Shown here in pieces: positions 37,475 through 48,867 of a DNA stretch of 64,000 nucleotides. The position numbers and the translations under genes are program-made. The notes below the pieces were generated by a model. That model searched no databases. It had not been told where the DNA came from and saw only the letters and a list, made by a program, of their open reading frames with translations. Every line of letters starts with the position of its first letter. Position 1 is the first letter of the stretch. Source of the DNA: Hedera helix (lineage: Eukaryota; Streptophyta; Magnoliopsida; Apiales; Araliaceae); NCBI GenBank assembly GCA_947179155.2, contig OX359269.1:51521524-51585523 (forward strand), given 5' to 3'.

Positions 37475-38950
37475 AAGATTGGGGCCAGGAAGGATTAATG
37501 TGCAGCAATTATATCTCATCAATTGGAAGGTAGTCTTCCGTATTTTTGTAAATTTATCTCAACATTTTGTGTGCCATCACTCTCATATTATGGGAGCTTT
37601 TGATTGATGGCAAACAAAATAAGAATTACCTTGTCCCTTCAAAAAAAATGACAAGATCTGTTTTTTATGTGATGTCAAGAGAAATAGTTAGGGCTGGTGA
37701 GGGTAGCTTTTGGACTGGAAAAAGTTTTAAAATTTTGTAGACTGGAAGTGCCTGAATTGTTTGTGGAGCGCAAAGGCTTTAGATAAGAAATGGATATTTT
37801 TCACTAGGAGTGGTGCTGTTTGATCTCAACATATTTACTATCCTCATTAAAAAAGTGGGGGCAAAGGTTTCTTTGATCCTTCCACGGTTTTCATTGGGGT
37901 GATATCTTGTTTCTCTCCTTCTACATTTATCATAAATGCTCATTCTAGGTTAGGTTTATGGCGAATGAGTTAACCATATATTTGATTTGGAGTTAACTAT
38001 AGATTTCCAATCTGTTATTTGCAGATAATCATTTTCTTTCAGTCTTGGATAAACGATAATTGTCTTAATTTTAGTTATTATAATTAGTACCAATTTTTTT
38101 TAGTTACAGACTTGAGTTAAGTCTAGGATCAAACTTTTATGTTGTGTTATTCTTGTGTCATTTGTTGAATCTTTTTTGTAATCCATGGCTTCTTGCGAAG
38201 GGTTATTATAAGTTACAGTATAATGCATGTTGAATGCACATTATTATTTTTTTCCCCTTACGTATTGTTCCTAATTTAAATCAGCTTCTAATATGTTTTG
38301 TATAATCAGACGGATTTTGAATATTAGATGTAAGGGTAGTTAGATTGTGTAACCTACAAGGTTTGAAGTTTGAACTCCAGTCCTACTATGGTTTTTATTT
38401 TCAGATTGGTTAAGACATTGGTAGTTTGAAGTCTCTAAACTGTGATCGAATAGCAAATTTTTCCCTCTATCCAACACTCTGTTTCTCTTTGGGATTCGTA
38501 ACGAGATCCCCTATGTTTCCACTTTGAGTTTAGTACAACAAATAAGCCTTTCTCTGGTCCTGCCACTATGGTGCTGTGAGCCTGTGAGAGTAAATGGATA
38601 TTTTAGAAAAAATTATCTTAAGAAATAAAGAAAAGGAAATATATTGGCTGGTGCCACAATCAACTTGCCTTTAACTTAATATGTACGAATGTAAATTTTG
38701 GGAGGTTGAATTGATAATTGGACTTATTATTACCATAATAAAGAATAAAAATGTAAACGAGGGGAAGAGGAAGAGTCTGATAACTGGAGTTGCTCAAAAG
38801 ATAAAAACAAGTTTCCCAAACTTTGGCTGAAACACTTGAATGAAGGAACCGAATGTGTGGTGGTCAAAGATCCTTCTTATTTGACCTTATTTTTTAACGA
38901 CTCTTTTTAATGTTGTTGCGTGTTGATTAATAGCTTTGGCTTATTGATAA

Positions 38951-39298
38951 GTAGTGTTCTAAAAATTCTCATCTAAGTTCGATTAATCTCCGCCTAAGTG
39001 CCAGGCTCTACTGCCTAGAGTTGGTTGGGCACCTAGGCACTCGCTTAGGCAGAACTAGATCTCTACTTTGAAGCTTTACAATACTTCAAATGAATTTTCA
39101 AGTATTAAAATATTGTATTTTTTTAATAATTTACATGTACAATTTTAGAAAAATACATTTATTTTATTATTTGTATAGTATAACAAGTATGTATAATAGA
39201 AAAATAAATAAATAAGAAAAAAATGTCTCGTCTGCTCAAAAAAAGGCCTAGGCGCCCCCTCCACCGCCTAGGTTCGCCTAGCGACTTTTATAACACTT
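38951..39298. mobile_element. Small hAT-type MITE, about 348 bp
   Basis: The direct repeat TTGATAA (38944-38950 and 39299-39305) flanks the block. The ends are inverted: AGTGTTCTAAAAA on the left, and AGTGTTATAAAAG as the complement of the right. Subterminal CCTAGGC/GCCTAGG motifs occur in both orientations. Confidence 0.75.
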
Positions 39299-40352
39299 TT
39301 GATAAATGATTTGCCATATGCCTGTATGAATGATTGCTAGCATCAATTATTGGTTCTGTGAGCTGTCCTGGTTGACATTATCGGAACTGTTCTGCGCTAT
39401 CTATGTTAGTATTTAGCACTTCAAATTTGTTCTAAACGTGTAATTTAACCTTCATAATTACTGGTCAAATGAGCAACTTTCTGAGAATTGAAAGTACAAG
39501 AGCCCATTAGTAACTAAGCATTAGGCTGTTTTGATCCATTTGCAGCTTGGTCTGGATTGCATTGCTCAGTAGCAGCCACAAGATACCATCTGGAGACAAT
39601 GGTGGTCCAAGATTCCTCTATTCTGTAAGAGCAAAATGACAGTGCTTTACTGAAGTGAAATAGCTCAACATGATGGTAGTAGCTTAGTTGGATACTAATT
39701 AGTTACTTACTCCAGAGTCCAGATAGGATCAAAACCTTGATTTTGGCGTGTATACTAGCATCCAGTCAATGCAACAATTTTCTCCTGCCAGTTGTCTCTA
39801 CTCTCTATTTGCGCCGACATATATTATTTTCATGGGCACTCATCAATATTTCTGAAAACTTTGACCGGCTCTAAATTTTAACTGCTTACTGTCATTGAGA
39901 AGCTAGTCCTTATTCAGTATCCCAACTTGCTCGTTTTATACTTCTGTATCTATATTCTTACAATCCTTTTGGAAAGGCATGGATTTCACGGGTATTTGGT
40001 GTGGGCGGGTCCTTTTAATAGATTCTGCATTAAATATAATTCATGCATATTGTTCATAATCAAGAACACATTGAATAATTTAGCGCGTCAAGAAATGAGA
40101 ATGGAGTAGCTGATGAGCTCATGCATTCACCGGCTGGGCTATGCTGGCCTGGCCATAAACTATGATTATGAGGGTAATAGTTGGAAATAAGTGCAAAAGT
40201 TCTTATGTGCTGACATGTTATAAAAGTTGTCTGTAGTAGACGAGGAGAGGTAACCAATACGTGTAATGCAATTCATTGGACATACTCCCCGTGATATGCA
40301 CAATCCTTGTGTTACATATCCCTGTGATGCAATGCTTCTATGTATGTGCAAC

Positions 40353-41192
40353 TAGACCTGTTAATTTATCACCCAATTTCATTGGTCATCCAACCCATTT
40401 GCTAAATTTAAGGATTTGGCCATGAATAAATGTCATCCATTAAAAAGTGAGTCCTTTTGATCCGATCTATTTAAATTGAACTCATAACAAGTAAACCCGT
40501 GAATAACTCAGTCCCTTAGTTAATATTATTTTTATTTAAATTTTCTCTTATTAATATTCACTAATAAGCTAACTTTATTTATTTCATCATCTCTTTATAA
40601 TTAGTGGTTATTCCTCCCTAATCCTTTTGTGGCTACTAGTACTATACTATCCATTCTCCGGATATAGAATATGGCAATGATGAAAATGTAACTTTAATGA
40701 ACAAGAGAGGTGATAATATCTTATTTTGCAAATAATTTTACGTTTTTATGAATTTTTCATTGTTTTAAAGGGAGTTAAGTTTTATTATTTAGAATACTTA
40801 AAGCAATTTATATTTTATTGTTCAAAAGAACTTGAAATAATTTATGTTTTAATATTTTATTTTTTAAAAACTCTTACAAAATATATATATAAAAAAGAAA
40901 GTAATAAACCCGTGAGTCAACCAACCCATTAACTTATGGCTCAGGGTATTATTAGAAAATGGATCTTTTTGACTTAACCTAAAAAAGTCTAACCCATAAC
41001 AACATGGTCTGTAGATGATCCAATCCACCCGTTTGTCATGAAAAGAAAGTAATAAACCCGTGGGTCAATCAACCCATTAACTTATGGCTCAGGGTATTAT
41101 TAGAAAATAGATCTTTTTGACCTAACCTAAAAAAGTTTAACCCATAACAACCTGGTCTGTAGGTGACCCAATCCACCCGTTTGTCATGTCTA
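40353..41192. mobile_element. hAT-type transposon, 840 bp, perfect 8-bp TSD, internal tandem duplication
   Basis: The perfect 8-bp direct repeat TGTGCAAC flanks it (40345-40352 and 41193-41200). The ends TAGACCTGTTAA and TAGACATGACAA (complement of the right) form short inverted repeats. The interior shows a tandem duplication of about 148 bp: 40891-41040 is repeated at 41041-41188 with roughly a dozen differences. No transposase is encoded. Confidence 0.85.
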
Positions 41193-41478
41193 TGTGCAAC
41201 AAAGACCTTTCCCTAGTGGACGAATAGTGCAGGTAGTTATTGTTAAATTTTAGCTCCCATTTCCAATTCCGAGCTCCTTGCAACCAAATATTACCGTATT
41301 TATTACATTAAATAATTTGGGTATTCTGCAGCCTTAAATTGTTGGCAAACACTTGTGCCTAGTTTTTAAGGTAAAAGTCGATGAAGCCCTTTATTGTAAT
41401 GTGAACTAGTTGCGTGTTTCTGCCTATGAGAGGCAGTATATGACATATATACATGCCTAATCTGTAGTGTACACAGCT

Positions 41479-44400
41479 TTACACTGAGGAAGCCACGTAA
41501 GCTTGCGATTGTCGTAATCTCTTGCGGATCAAAGCGCTAGATTGCCTCCATAACTTCTGTGCTTCAGATTCATCATTTGCTAGTCCTGAGCAGTGACTCT
41601 CATTACAGTCTGCAAGGTATCTCCCACTCACCCCTTCCATTTGTGGACTTAATGCAACATAACATGTGGTAGATGCACCCTTCAGAAACCAATACAAAAA
41701 CACTATAAGATACAAAACCATAACAAAAATGGGTCAAAGTATATACTTTCTCTGCTTTTGCATGAACCTTTAGCTGAATCAGACATGCAGGCATGTATGG
41801 GCCAATTTACCTGTGATGTCGACTTTAGGAATTTAGAAGCCATAAAAAAGAGAGAATCTGAAAAAGGAAAAAATGAGTCATTTATCTTGGTAAATGTTAG
41901 ATTTTTCAAGAGTAATATACAGACATTTATGTGTGTGTGTGTGTGTGTGTGTGTGTAGGTATATCTATGTATTGAAGTAATTTCACATAGGCCTGCGGGC
42001 ATGCCTGTGATGAAGCCTTTGTGATCCCTGATTATTCCAGTCTTGACGATTCCTGGGTGTACTGCATTGACAGTAACATTTGCTTTCCTTACCTGTTAGA
42101 TGCCAACAAACACTCTGATAAGAGAGAATAACATTTTTGTTTTTTGTCGCACAAACTTCTTGTACTAGTTCTCTACGTCTTAATCATTTTCTTCTTCGTT
42201 TCTGTTGGTCTAGATTCCAGTAGTTACTTTGTGCTCTCTTTTTCTGAAGATGGAAGCAGGAAAAGAAAACTTGATACATATACGAAGATATTGAAGATTG
42301 ATTCTCTACCTTTAGCTGTCTTGCCATTTCCTTTGCATGTAATATATTAGCCAATTTTGATTGAGCGTACGCACGAGTGCTATTATAACTGTATGACAGC
42401 TAAAATATCGTTAGAAACAAATAAAGTAGGAAATTGATATTTTCAAAGCATTTTTTGATATTTTTACATGAAAACCGTTGTTATAGACCTATAGTGACGG
42501 TTAAAACCATCGTTATACATCTATAGCAACGATTTTCGTGTAAAAATAATAAAAAATGATGTGGAAATATCAGTTTTCATAAAATATATATTCTTTTCAT
42601 TTTTTAGTACTTTTTATTTAAATGAAGGAAGAAGGAGAAGAAGAAAGTTATGTTACTTCGTGGGTTGAAGCATTCGGTTGAAGTAGAAATTCTCCCTTTT
42701 CACCCAACTATGAATTACGGAAGAAACATTTACGATTCTTCCTTGGATCCCTGTTTCTGCTGCTGTCTCTACCATTTTCTCTAGTAGCAGCTCTGTTAGC
42801 AAAAAATGGCCTGCCCAACGGATAAAATAGCTTTACCACAATTCTCTTAATTATTTGATCAAAAATTGTGAATTAGGAGGTTCCATACAATACATACCCA
42901 AGTAATTAGTGGCAAATGTCATTTCAAATTTGTCTTCCGAGAACTCCAACTTATTTGAGAATTTCCCAGCATTGTTTCTGCATGCACGGTAATTTTACAT
43001 CCACCATCGGTTTTTAAAGAAGACGTGTATACACGTAATTGACTTTACCTTTTATTTATTTTATTATTTAAAGAGAAGGGAGTGACACAATTTCAAGAAT
43101 TTTATCTTTTTATCCTTATAAGTTTAGATGTTTTGTAATTTTATCTTTTAAATATAATCAAAATAATATTATATTTTTACAGTAATTTACGGTGGTAACT
43201 AGTAAAAATAAAAGGAGCTGGAGCAAAAAATTTGCTTTCAGGGCAATAAAAATGTGAGACACAAAACAAAATTACCCCTACATAGTTAGCGCCCTTCTGT
43301 TTCCTCCAATTTACATCCTTTTTTCAGGTCCCTCCGGTTCCTTGATTGCAAATCTTTTTCATTCTTTCACTCCCAGTAATGGCTAATCGACTAGTTGTTA
43401 CGGATCTCCTCTTGCCGATGTTCTCTTTCTCCTTCCTCTCTCCGATTGACTTCGGTGGTTAGGAGAGTTTTTAATCGACATAACGTATTATTATTATTAT
43501 TATTATAATAATTATCCTCCTCCTACCTGAAGCACTCCGGTTCAAAGATGATTATATTCGTAAAATTTATAGCAAAAAAAATAAAATTCAATAATACTCT
43601 ATCTGTTAGGAAATTTTACGATCGCTATTAATTTTGTAAAACTTAATTTAAGATATTTTTAATTTTAAAGTTGACATAATTCATTTAAATTTTTAAAATA
43701 ATAAATATTATAACTAGTGTCACTTTTTATGTAGTTTATGATATTAATAATTATATTGACATAAAAAAAATTATTTCAATTTTAAATTTAAAAATATTTA
43801 AAATTAATATTAATTTTATAATTTAAAACAGAGCAAGTATAGTGAGTTTCAACGATGCTTGCGGAATCCAGGAGGTATATGAACTCGGAATCTTGATATT
43901 AAATATGGAATTAGGAGAATGAATAAATAAATATGGAATTAGGAGAATAAACAAGGAACTGAGAATGAAATCAGAAAGATTAATGAAAAAGATATTCGAT
44001 CAAGGAACAGTAGGAAACTAAACAGAAGATAACGGAAAAGAGGAAAAGAAAGGCAGTAGGCCCTAACTACTTGGGGGCATTTTGGTTTATAATTTTTTTT
44101 CATTGCTTTTGGTAGTAAATTAACTGCTCTGACAATATTCGAGCATGTGGTATAATATCTGATTGATAAGAGACGGGAATCGAAACGATTTTGGATCGTA
44201 AAATTATGAGAATGAAGATAATTCCTTTTGTTAAGATTTTATTTATATATTTAAAAAAATATATAAATAAAATTTTAAATATGTGAGTTGTTGATAAATA
44301 ATGAATAACCTTAATTTAATAAAGTTTGGGCCTTAAAACTAATTAAGTCTAATTTATATTTTGTACTATTAAATTCTATTAGTATTAGAAGAGTTAATAA

Positions 44401-46871
44401 ATTAAATTAATAAATAAATAAATCGTTAAGACCTAATCTTCATCGCAATACGTTTGATATGAACTGACTGAGGGAAAGTAACGAAACAGGAGCGACGAAG
44501 GAGAACAATTTATATCTTGGTAGCTATTCTGTTCCATAAGTGATTGATTGAATAAATATATTCGGTAATTGTGAGTACAGTAAGATTTGAGAATACATTT
44601 ATAACTTTGAGGGACCATATGTTATACTTTTTCCTTTTGAAATTATAAAATTAATATTAATTTTTTAAAATTTAAAATTGACATTAATTCAATTAATTTA
44701 TGTTAATATATTTATAAATATTATAAATTACCTAAAAAATACTGTTAGTTATAAAATTTATTATTTTAAATAAATTGTATTAATTTTAAATTTAAAAATA
44801 TTTTAAATTAATTTTTTTTTTAAATTAATAATAATTTTATAATTTAAAATAAATAAAATATTAATTAGAACCAGCATAAATAGCCCACGTGGTGGGATGT
44901 AAAACCATTCGTCTAATTTTGGACATCTAATCATAAGCACATATGAAATGATATGCATTTATTTAATTAATAACATTACATGCATGCGAGATTCTGGTTA
45001 CCCATTTACTTGTATACGTACATTTTTATATGCCTTAAGTTCATACATTCTGTTAAGTTGTTATGAAAAGAATTCATGATTACCTTAAATTAAGTTTATT
45101 TATTGCACAAAACTCACCAAACAATCACTTTGTATTTTTTTTTTAAATTCGAAGTTACATATTGAATATATATTTAGCTATTATATGTACAGAATGTTGT
45201 AATTATGTAGTTAACTATTTTAATATTTTGTAAGTTATTAGATAAGACTATTCGAAAATTTAATCACAAGTTTATAGAAACAAATAATAATAATAATAAT
45301 AATAATATGAGTTTTGGGAAAAATTTTTTTTGTAATAATTAGTAATTTAACTATTAATTTATAATTTATTTTAATTAATTTGTGTAATTGGTTTAGATGA
45401 AATGAGTCTAAACGAGTCATATTTTAAATTATTTGAATATTACATTACTTACTTTAGGTACAGAATTCGTACTTTTTCAGCAACACTTTTTTTTACTGTA
45501 ATTAGTTTGTTTTACTCATTTAGAATTTAGACATTGTCTCACATGATTATTTCTTGTCGAATTCTCATGGTAGTTTTATTTTGGCGTTGATATTTAGAAC
45601 TTCGTATTTGTACTTTTTGAACCAGTTTATCATGTCTAATATTTATTTTAATCTTGTAGAGATGTACATGTATCTTTGGAGATTTGTATTTATGTTTGTT
45701 TTGGTTTGACATGTATAGTTACAACCCTTTTATTGGTATGATATCGCATGTTTTGTGATATTATATCTTTGTTAAAATATATCATAAGGTATACTTGAGC
45801 TATAACTTTTTGTGGAAGTCCACAGACATGCCCTCTTAACATCGAGACATGACAATTTTTATGGCAGTAATCAATTCACGACATCTCCATTTTTGTGCTC
45901 TGGTAGGAGTTAACCATATTGTGATTTTGTTTTGAGAGACATATGGGTCAACCTTAGTTTTCTGTTCGGTTCTACGGATTGGTGATTTTTGTGCCGAATA
46001 CACCTTCTAATTTTCTATGCAACCGGATCCAACTGGTTTGATGTATGTTATGTCTATATGACATTATTTTGACTTGATTTTGTGGCAATGTATATTTTTG
46101 TTTTGTTCTAAATTCGATATAAAATAACACCTAACAATTTAATTCAACTGACTATTTTGTTCTGTTAGTTTTGTTCGTTTGAGTTCACTTTTTTTTATTG
46201 AGTTATTTATTTCAGTTATATTGTTTTTGGCATTTCTTTATTCAAACTGAGCATTTGACTCATATTGTATTTTTCTTTCAACATTTAATTAAGGGGATTA
46301 AGGGCAAGTATGATGAGAGGTGTCTTTTATCCAAATAATTTAGATATTCTATTTAAGTTATGATACTTTTAGAGTTATTTTTAGTTTTTTTTTTTTGAGT
46401 TGTAATAAATATTCTAGATTGTGGTTTGAGTAAGTTCACTACAAGAAAACAGCTTAACCTCGATGGAACTATTTTTGACAGAACAAATTTCGTAGGAAAT
46501 AATGTAACTTCAACGGAAAACTTGGTCGTAAATAATTTCATCGACATTACATTATTCTCGATTGAATTCCGTCGGATTTAACTTTAGTAAAAGAGCGTGA
46601 AAATTTCCTGCATGCGCCAAATTTATACTCACCGGAATAAATTAAATCCAACGAAATTTTCGTCGATATCAAGTCATTTTCAAGAGAACTAATGTCAACG
46701 AAATTTCGCCAAAAATACTTAAATAAAAACCCTCAACCAGTCCCCTTTCTTTCCCCGTACCACCTCACTTCTCTTTTCTCTGGCGATTTTCTTCCTTTCC
46801 TCTCCGATCAATTTGCTGCCTCTACTCACCTGCTGATTGCCTCTCCTCTTCCTCGCCTCCGTCAAGGTATG

Positions 46872-46920
<49 letters not shown>

Positions 46921-48229
46921 TTTCAATTTTGGGTTTGTATATTACTGAGTGAAAATTGCTTCAAGTTCGGTTTAATTTGATAATTGCTGAGCATGTTGTC
47001 ACTAATTTGGTTAGCATTTATTACGGTTTGACTTGTGGCATTTATTAATTAATAAAATTTATTTTTATAGCATAGAGTTTCATATTTATTTTGTAAATTT
47101 TGTTGTGTTTTGTCCATAATATCTCTTTCTATTTTAGAAATGAGGTATATATATATATATATATATCGCAATGACTCTCTTATGCCAACTCAATAAGAAA
47201 TAATTTTTAAAAAATAAAGGAAGAAAACAAGCTCACATGAGGATATTAAGGGGCAATCGTAGGGACAAGAACTCAGAACAAAACCTCTTGATTGAAAAGA
47301 ATGAGCTTAGATCAATCTCCAACACTATAATCTCAGCCTCGGGATTCTCCTTTTGGATCTTTTCTTTCACTTGTGAAGCCTTCTTTAAGTCCCTGGCCGG
47401 AATCACAATTTTCACTCCTCTCTTTGCTAACACTCTTGCCGTCTCAACGCCAATTCCCGACGTTGCTCCTGTTAAAATTATATTTTTAAGTATATGTTCT
47501 TAGAAATTAACTTCCTCTAATATTTAATTAATATGTTCAACAAAAAGGTTGATTTGTTAATTTTTTGTCACAACCGAATAATCTTTTTATTGACAATAAT
47601 ATAAAATTATTCAATATTATTAATTTTTTCTTCATAATATCATTAGCATATCACCATTTTTATAAATTATCAATTTATTATTAAGAATAAATAAGAAAAA
47701 TATATCAATATTTATAAATTTTGTTAATGCAATTCCTTTTTGGTGTGGAGCAAGGGAATTACAACTTAGACACATGGCAGGTAGAGTAGTCCACTATAAC
47801 ATGTCATGCATGAAAATTCTGCATTTATTAAAGAGATTTAATTCCCACATGATACTTTTCATTTTTATCAAACAATAAAGTTGACTATAAAGTAATGATC
47901 TTGTATAAGCCGGTGAGAGAGAAAGAGTAATACAAGTGAGACAAAATTATATCTTCGCTACTACCCAAAAGAGCTACTTATTAAAGTACAAACATACTAT
48001 ATATTCATGACCAGATGAAATTAGTACAAATATACGTGCTCCAGAAATTAACAATTTCTTCAAAAAGAAGACCCATAAATGATACCCTTGTTTTCAAAGA
48101 GAAAAATAAAAAGAAAGAAAAGAGTATAAGAAGAAGATGAATCTTTTTTGGGATTTATGGAATTAACTAAAAGAAAAAAAAATCACCCCTAGTTATCACT
48201 TAAGACAATCCCAAGAAATGTGAACAAAG

Positions 48230-48290
<61 letters not shown>

Positions 48291-48796
48291 CAGTAAAAAT
48301 AGTAAAGGTAAAAAATCTGTTTTGGATGATTCTTTATATGAATGTTTTCATTGGAAAAATAACAATAATTGAAAGGATATGCTCAAATTTAAGTCGAACT
48401 AAAAACTCAACCTCTATATATATGTCAAGTTTTTTTACCATGCATATATGAGTAAAGTTTCTCACTCACACGCGCGCGCACCCTATCTATAGATCTATAG
48501 GTAGGATGAGTGTATTAATTAGCTAATTAATATATATGAAGTTTATTTAGCTTAATTATGTAAGATTAAAGATGCATGATTATATACTAACCAGTGATTA
48601 TTGCTGTAAGATGATGAGAGTTAGGAAGAGAGCACGAAGAATAATCTTCTGTAACTTGAACAGCAGTTGAATTTGATCCATAACCACTTGGGCCTGCAAC
48701 ACCTGCCAAGTACTTTAGTGTTTCTTTCATAATCTTAGAGCCTTGAATAGCAAGAGTGCAACACCCCCACACAATGGTAGAAAACCACACAAACAT
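41479..48796 (-). CDS. Short-chain dehydrogenase/reductase, TIC32-like, 8 exons
   Basis: Exons 48796-48592, 47468-47237, 42977-42898, 42810-42657, 42388-42310, 42092-42005, 41857-41811 and 41679-41479 join in phase to give 361 residues. It is a classical NAD(P)-dependent SDR: TGATSGIG Rossmann motif (about 68-75), an NNAG motif at the exon 2/3 join, NVSS with the catalytic Ser, YAQSK with catalytic Tyr and Lys, and HPGIVKT after the active site. The N-terminal KYLAGVAGPSGYGSNST and the C-terminal TTCYVALSPQMEGVSGRY with DCN are typical of the plant 'TIC 32, chloroplastic-like' group. Plastid import and redox-sensing roles are known for TIC32 itself; the substrate of this gene is not known. 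Intron 2 is 4.3 kb and carries transposon remnants. Intron 6 uses a GC donor (42004-42003). About 22 residues precede the Met where many homologues start (MKETLKYLAG), so translation might begin there instead. Confidence 0.9.
42455..42560. mobile_element. Foldback MITE in SDR intron 4, about 100 bp
   Basis: TTTTTACATGAAAACCGTTG on the left pairs with the complement of CAACGATTTTCGTGTAAAAA on the right. The middle repeats CGTTRTTATA-type motifs in both orientations. The motif style resembles subterminal repeats of CACTA-derived MITEs, but no CACTA terminus is seen. Confidence 0.65.
43595..43840. mobile_element. Stowaway-like MITE in SDR intron 2
   Basis: TACTCTATCTGTT at the left pairs imperfectly with the complement of AACAGAGCAAGTATA at the right. 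The interior is AT-rich and self-complementary (ATTAATTTTGTAAAA and complementary stretches). A similar AT-rich inverted structure without clear ends lies at about 44640-44880. Confidence 0.5.
46437..46950 (+). mobile_element. Left end of a truncated CACTA element in SDR intron 2
   Basis: CACTACAAGAAAAC at 46437 is a canonical plant CACTA terminus. About 250 bp of subterminal repeats follow, with motifs of the CGACGAAATT/AATTTCGTCG type in both orientations. A pyrimidine-rich leader then ends at a donor-like AGGTATGTG (46864-46872). No matching right terminus (the complement TTTTCTTGTAGTG) was found before SDR exon 2 at 47237 or further right, so the element is truncated. Confidence 0.65.
46877..46918. 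repeat. (TA)n microsatellite
   Basis: About 42 bp of TA repeat, inside the CACTA remnant. Confidence 0.9.
48233..48289. repeat. (TA)n microsatellite in SDR intron 1
   Basis: About 56 bp of TA repeat. Confidence 0.95.
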
Positions 48797-48828
48797 ATAT
48801 ATAGATAGATAGAGATAGGGAAATATTA

Positions 48829-48867
<39 letters not shown>

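Larger units (their letters stand above)
37475..41478. other. Gene-free region with two hAT-type elements
   Basis: No host gene is supported. Short exon-like stretches (for example near 39545-39630) do not belong to any family I recognise. The stretch 38325-38400 has a TTTGAACTCC-type box that might be a SINE remnant. The elements at 38951-39298 and 40353-41192 are listed separately. Confidence 0.4.
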
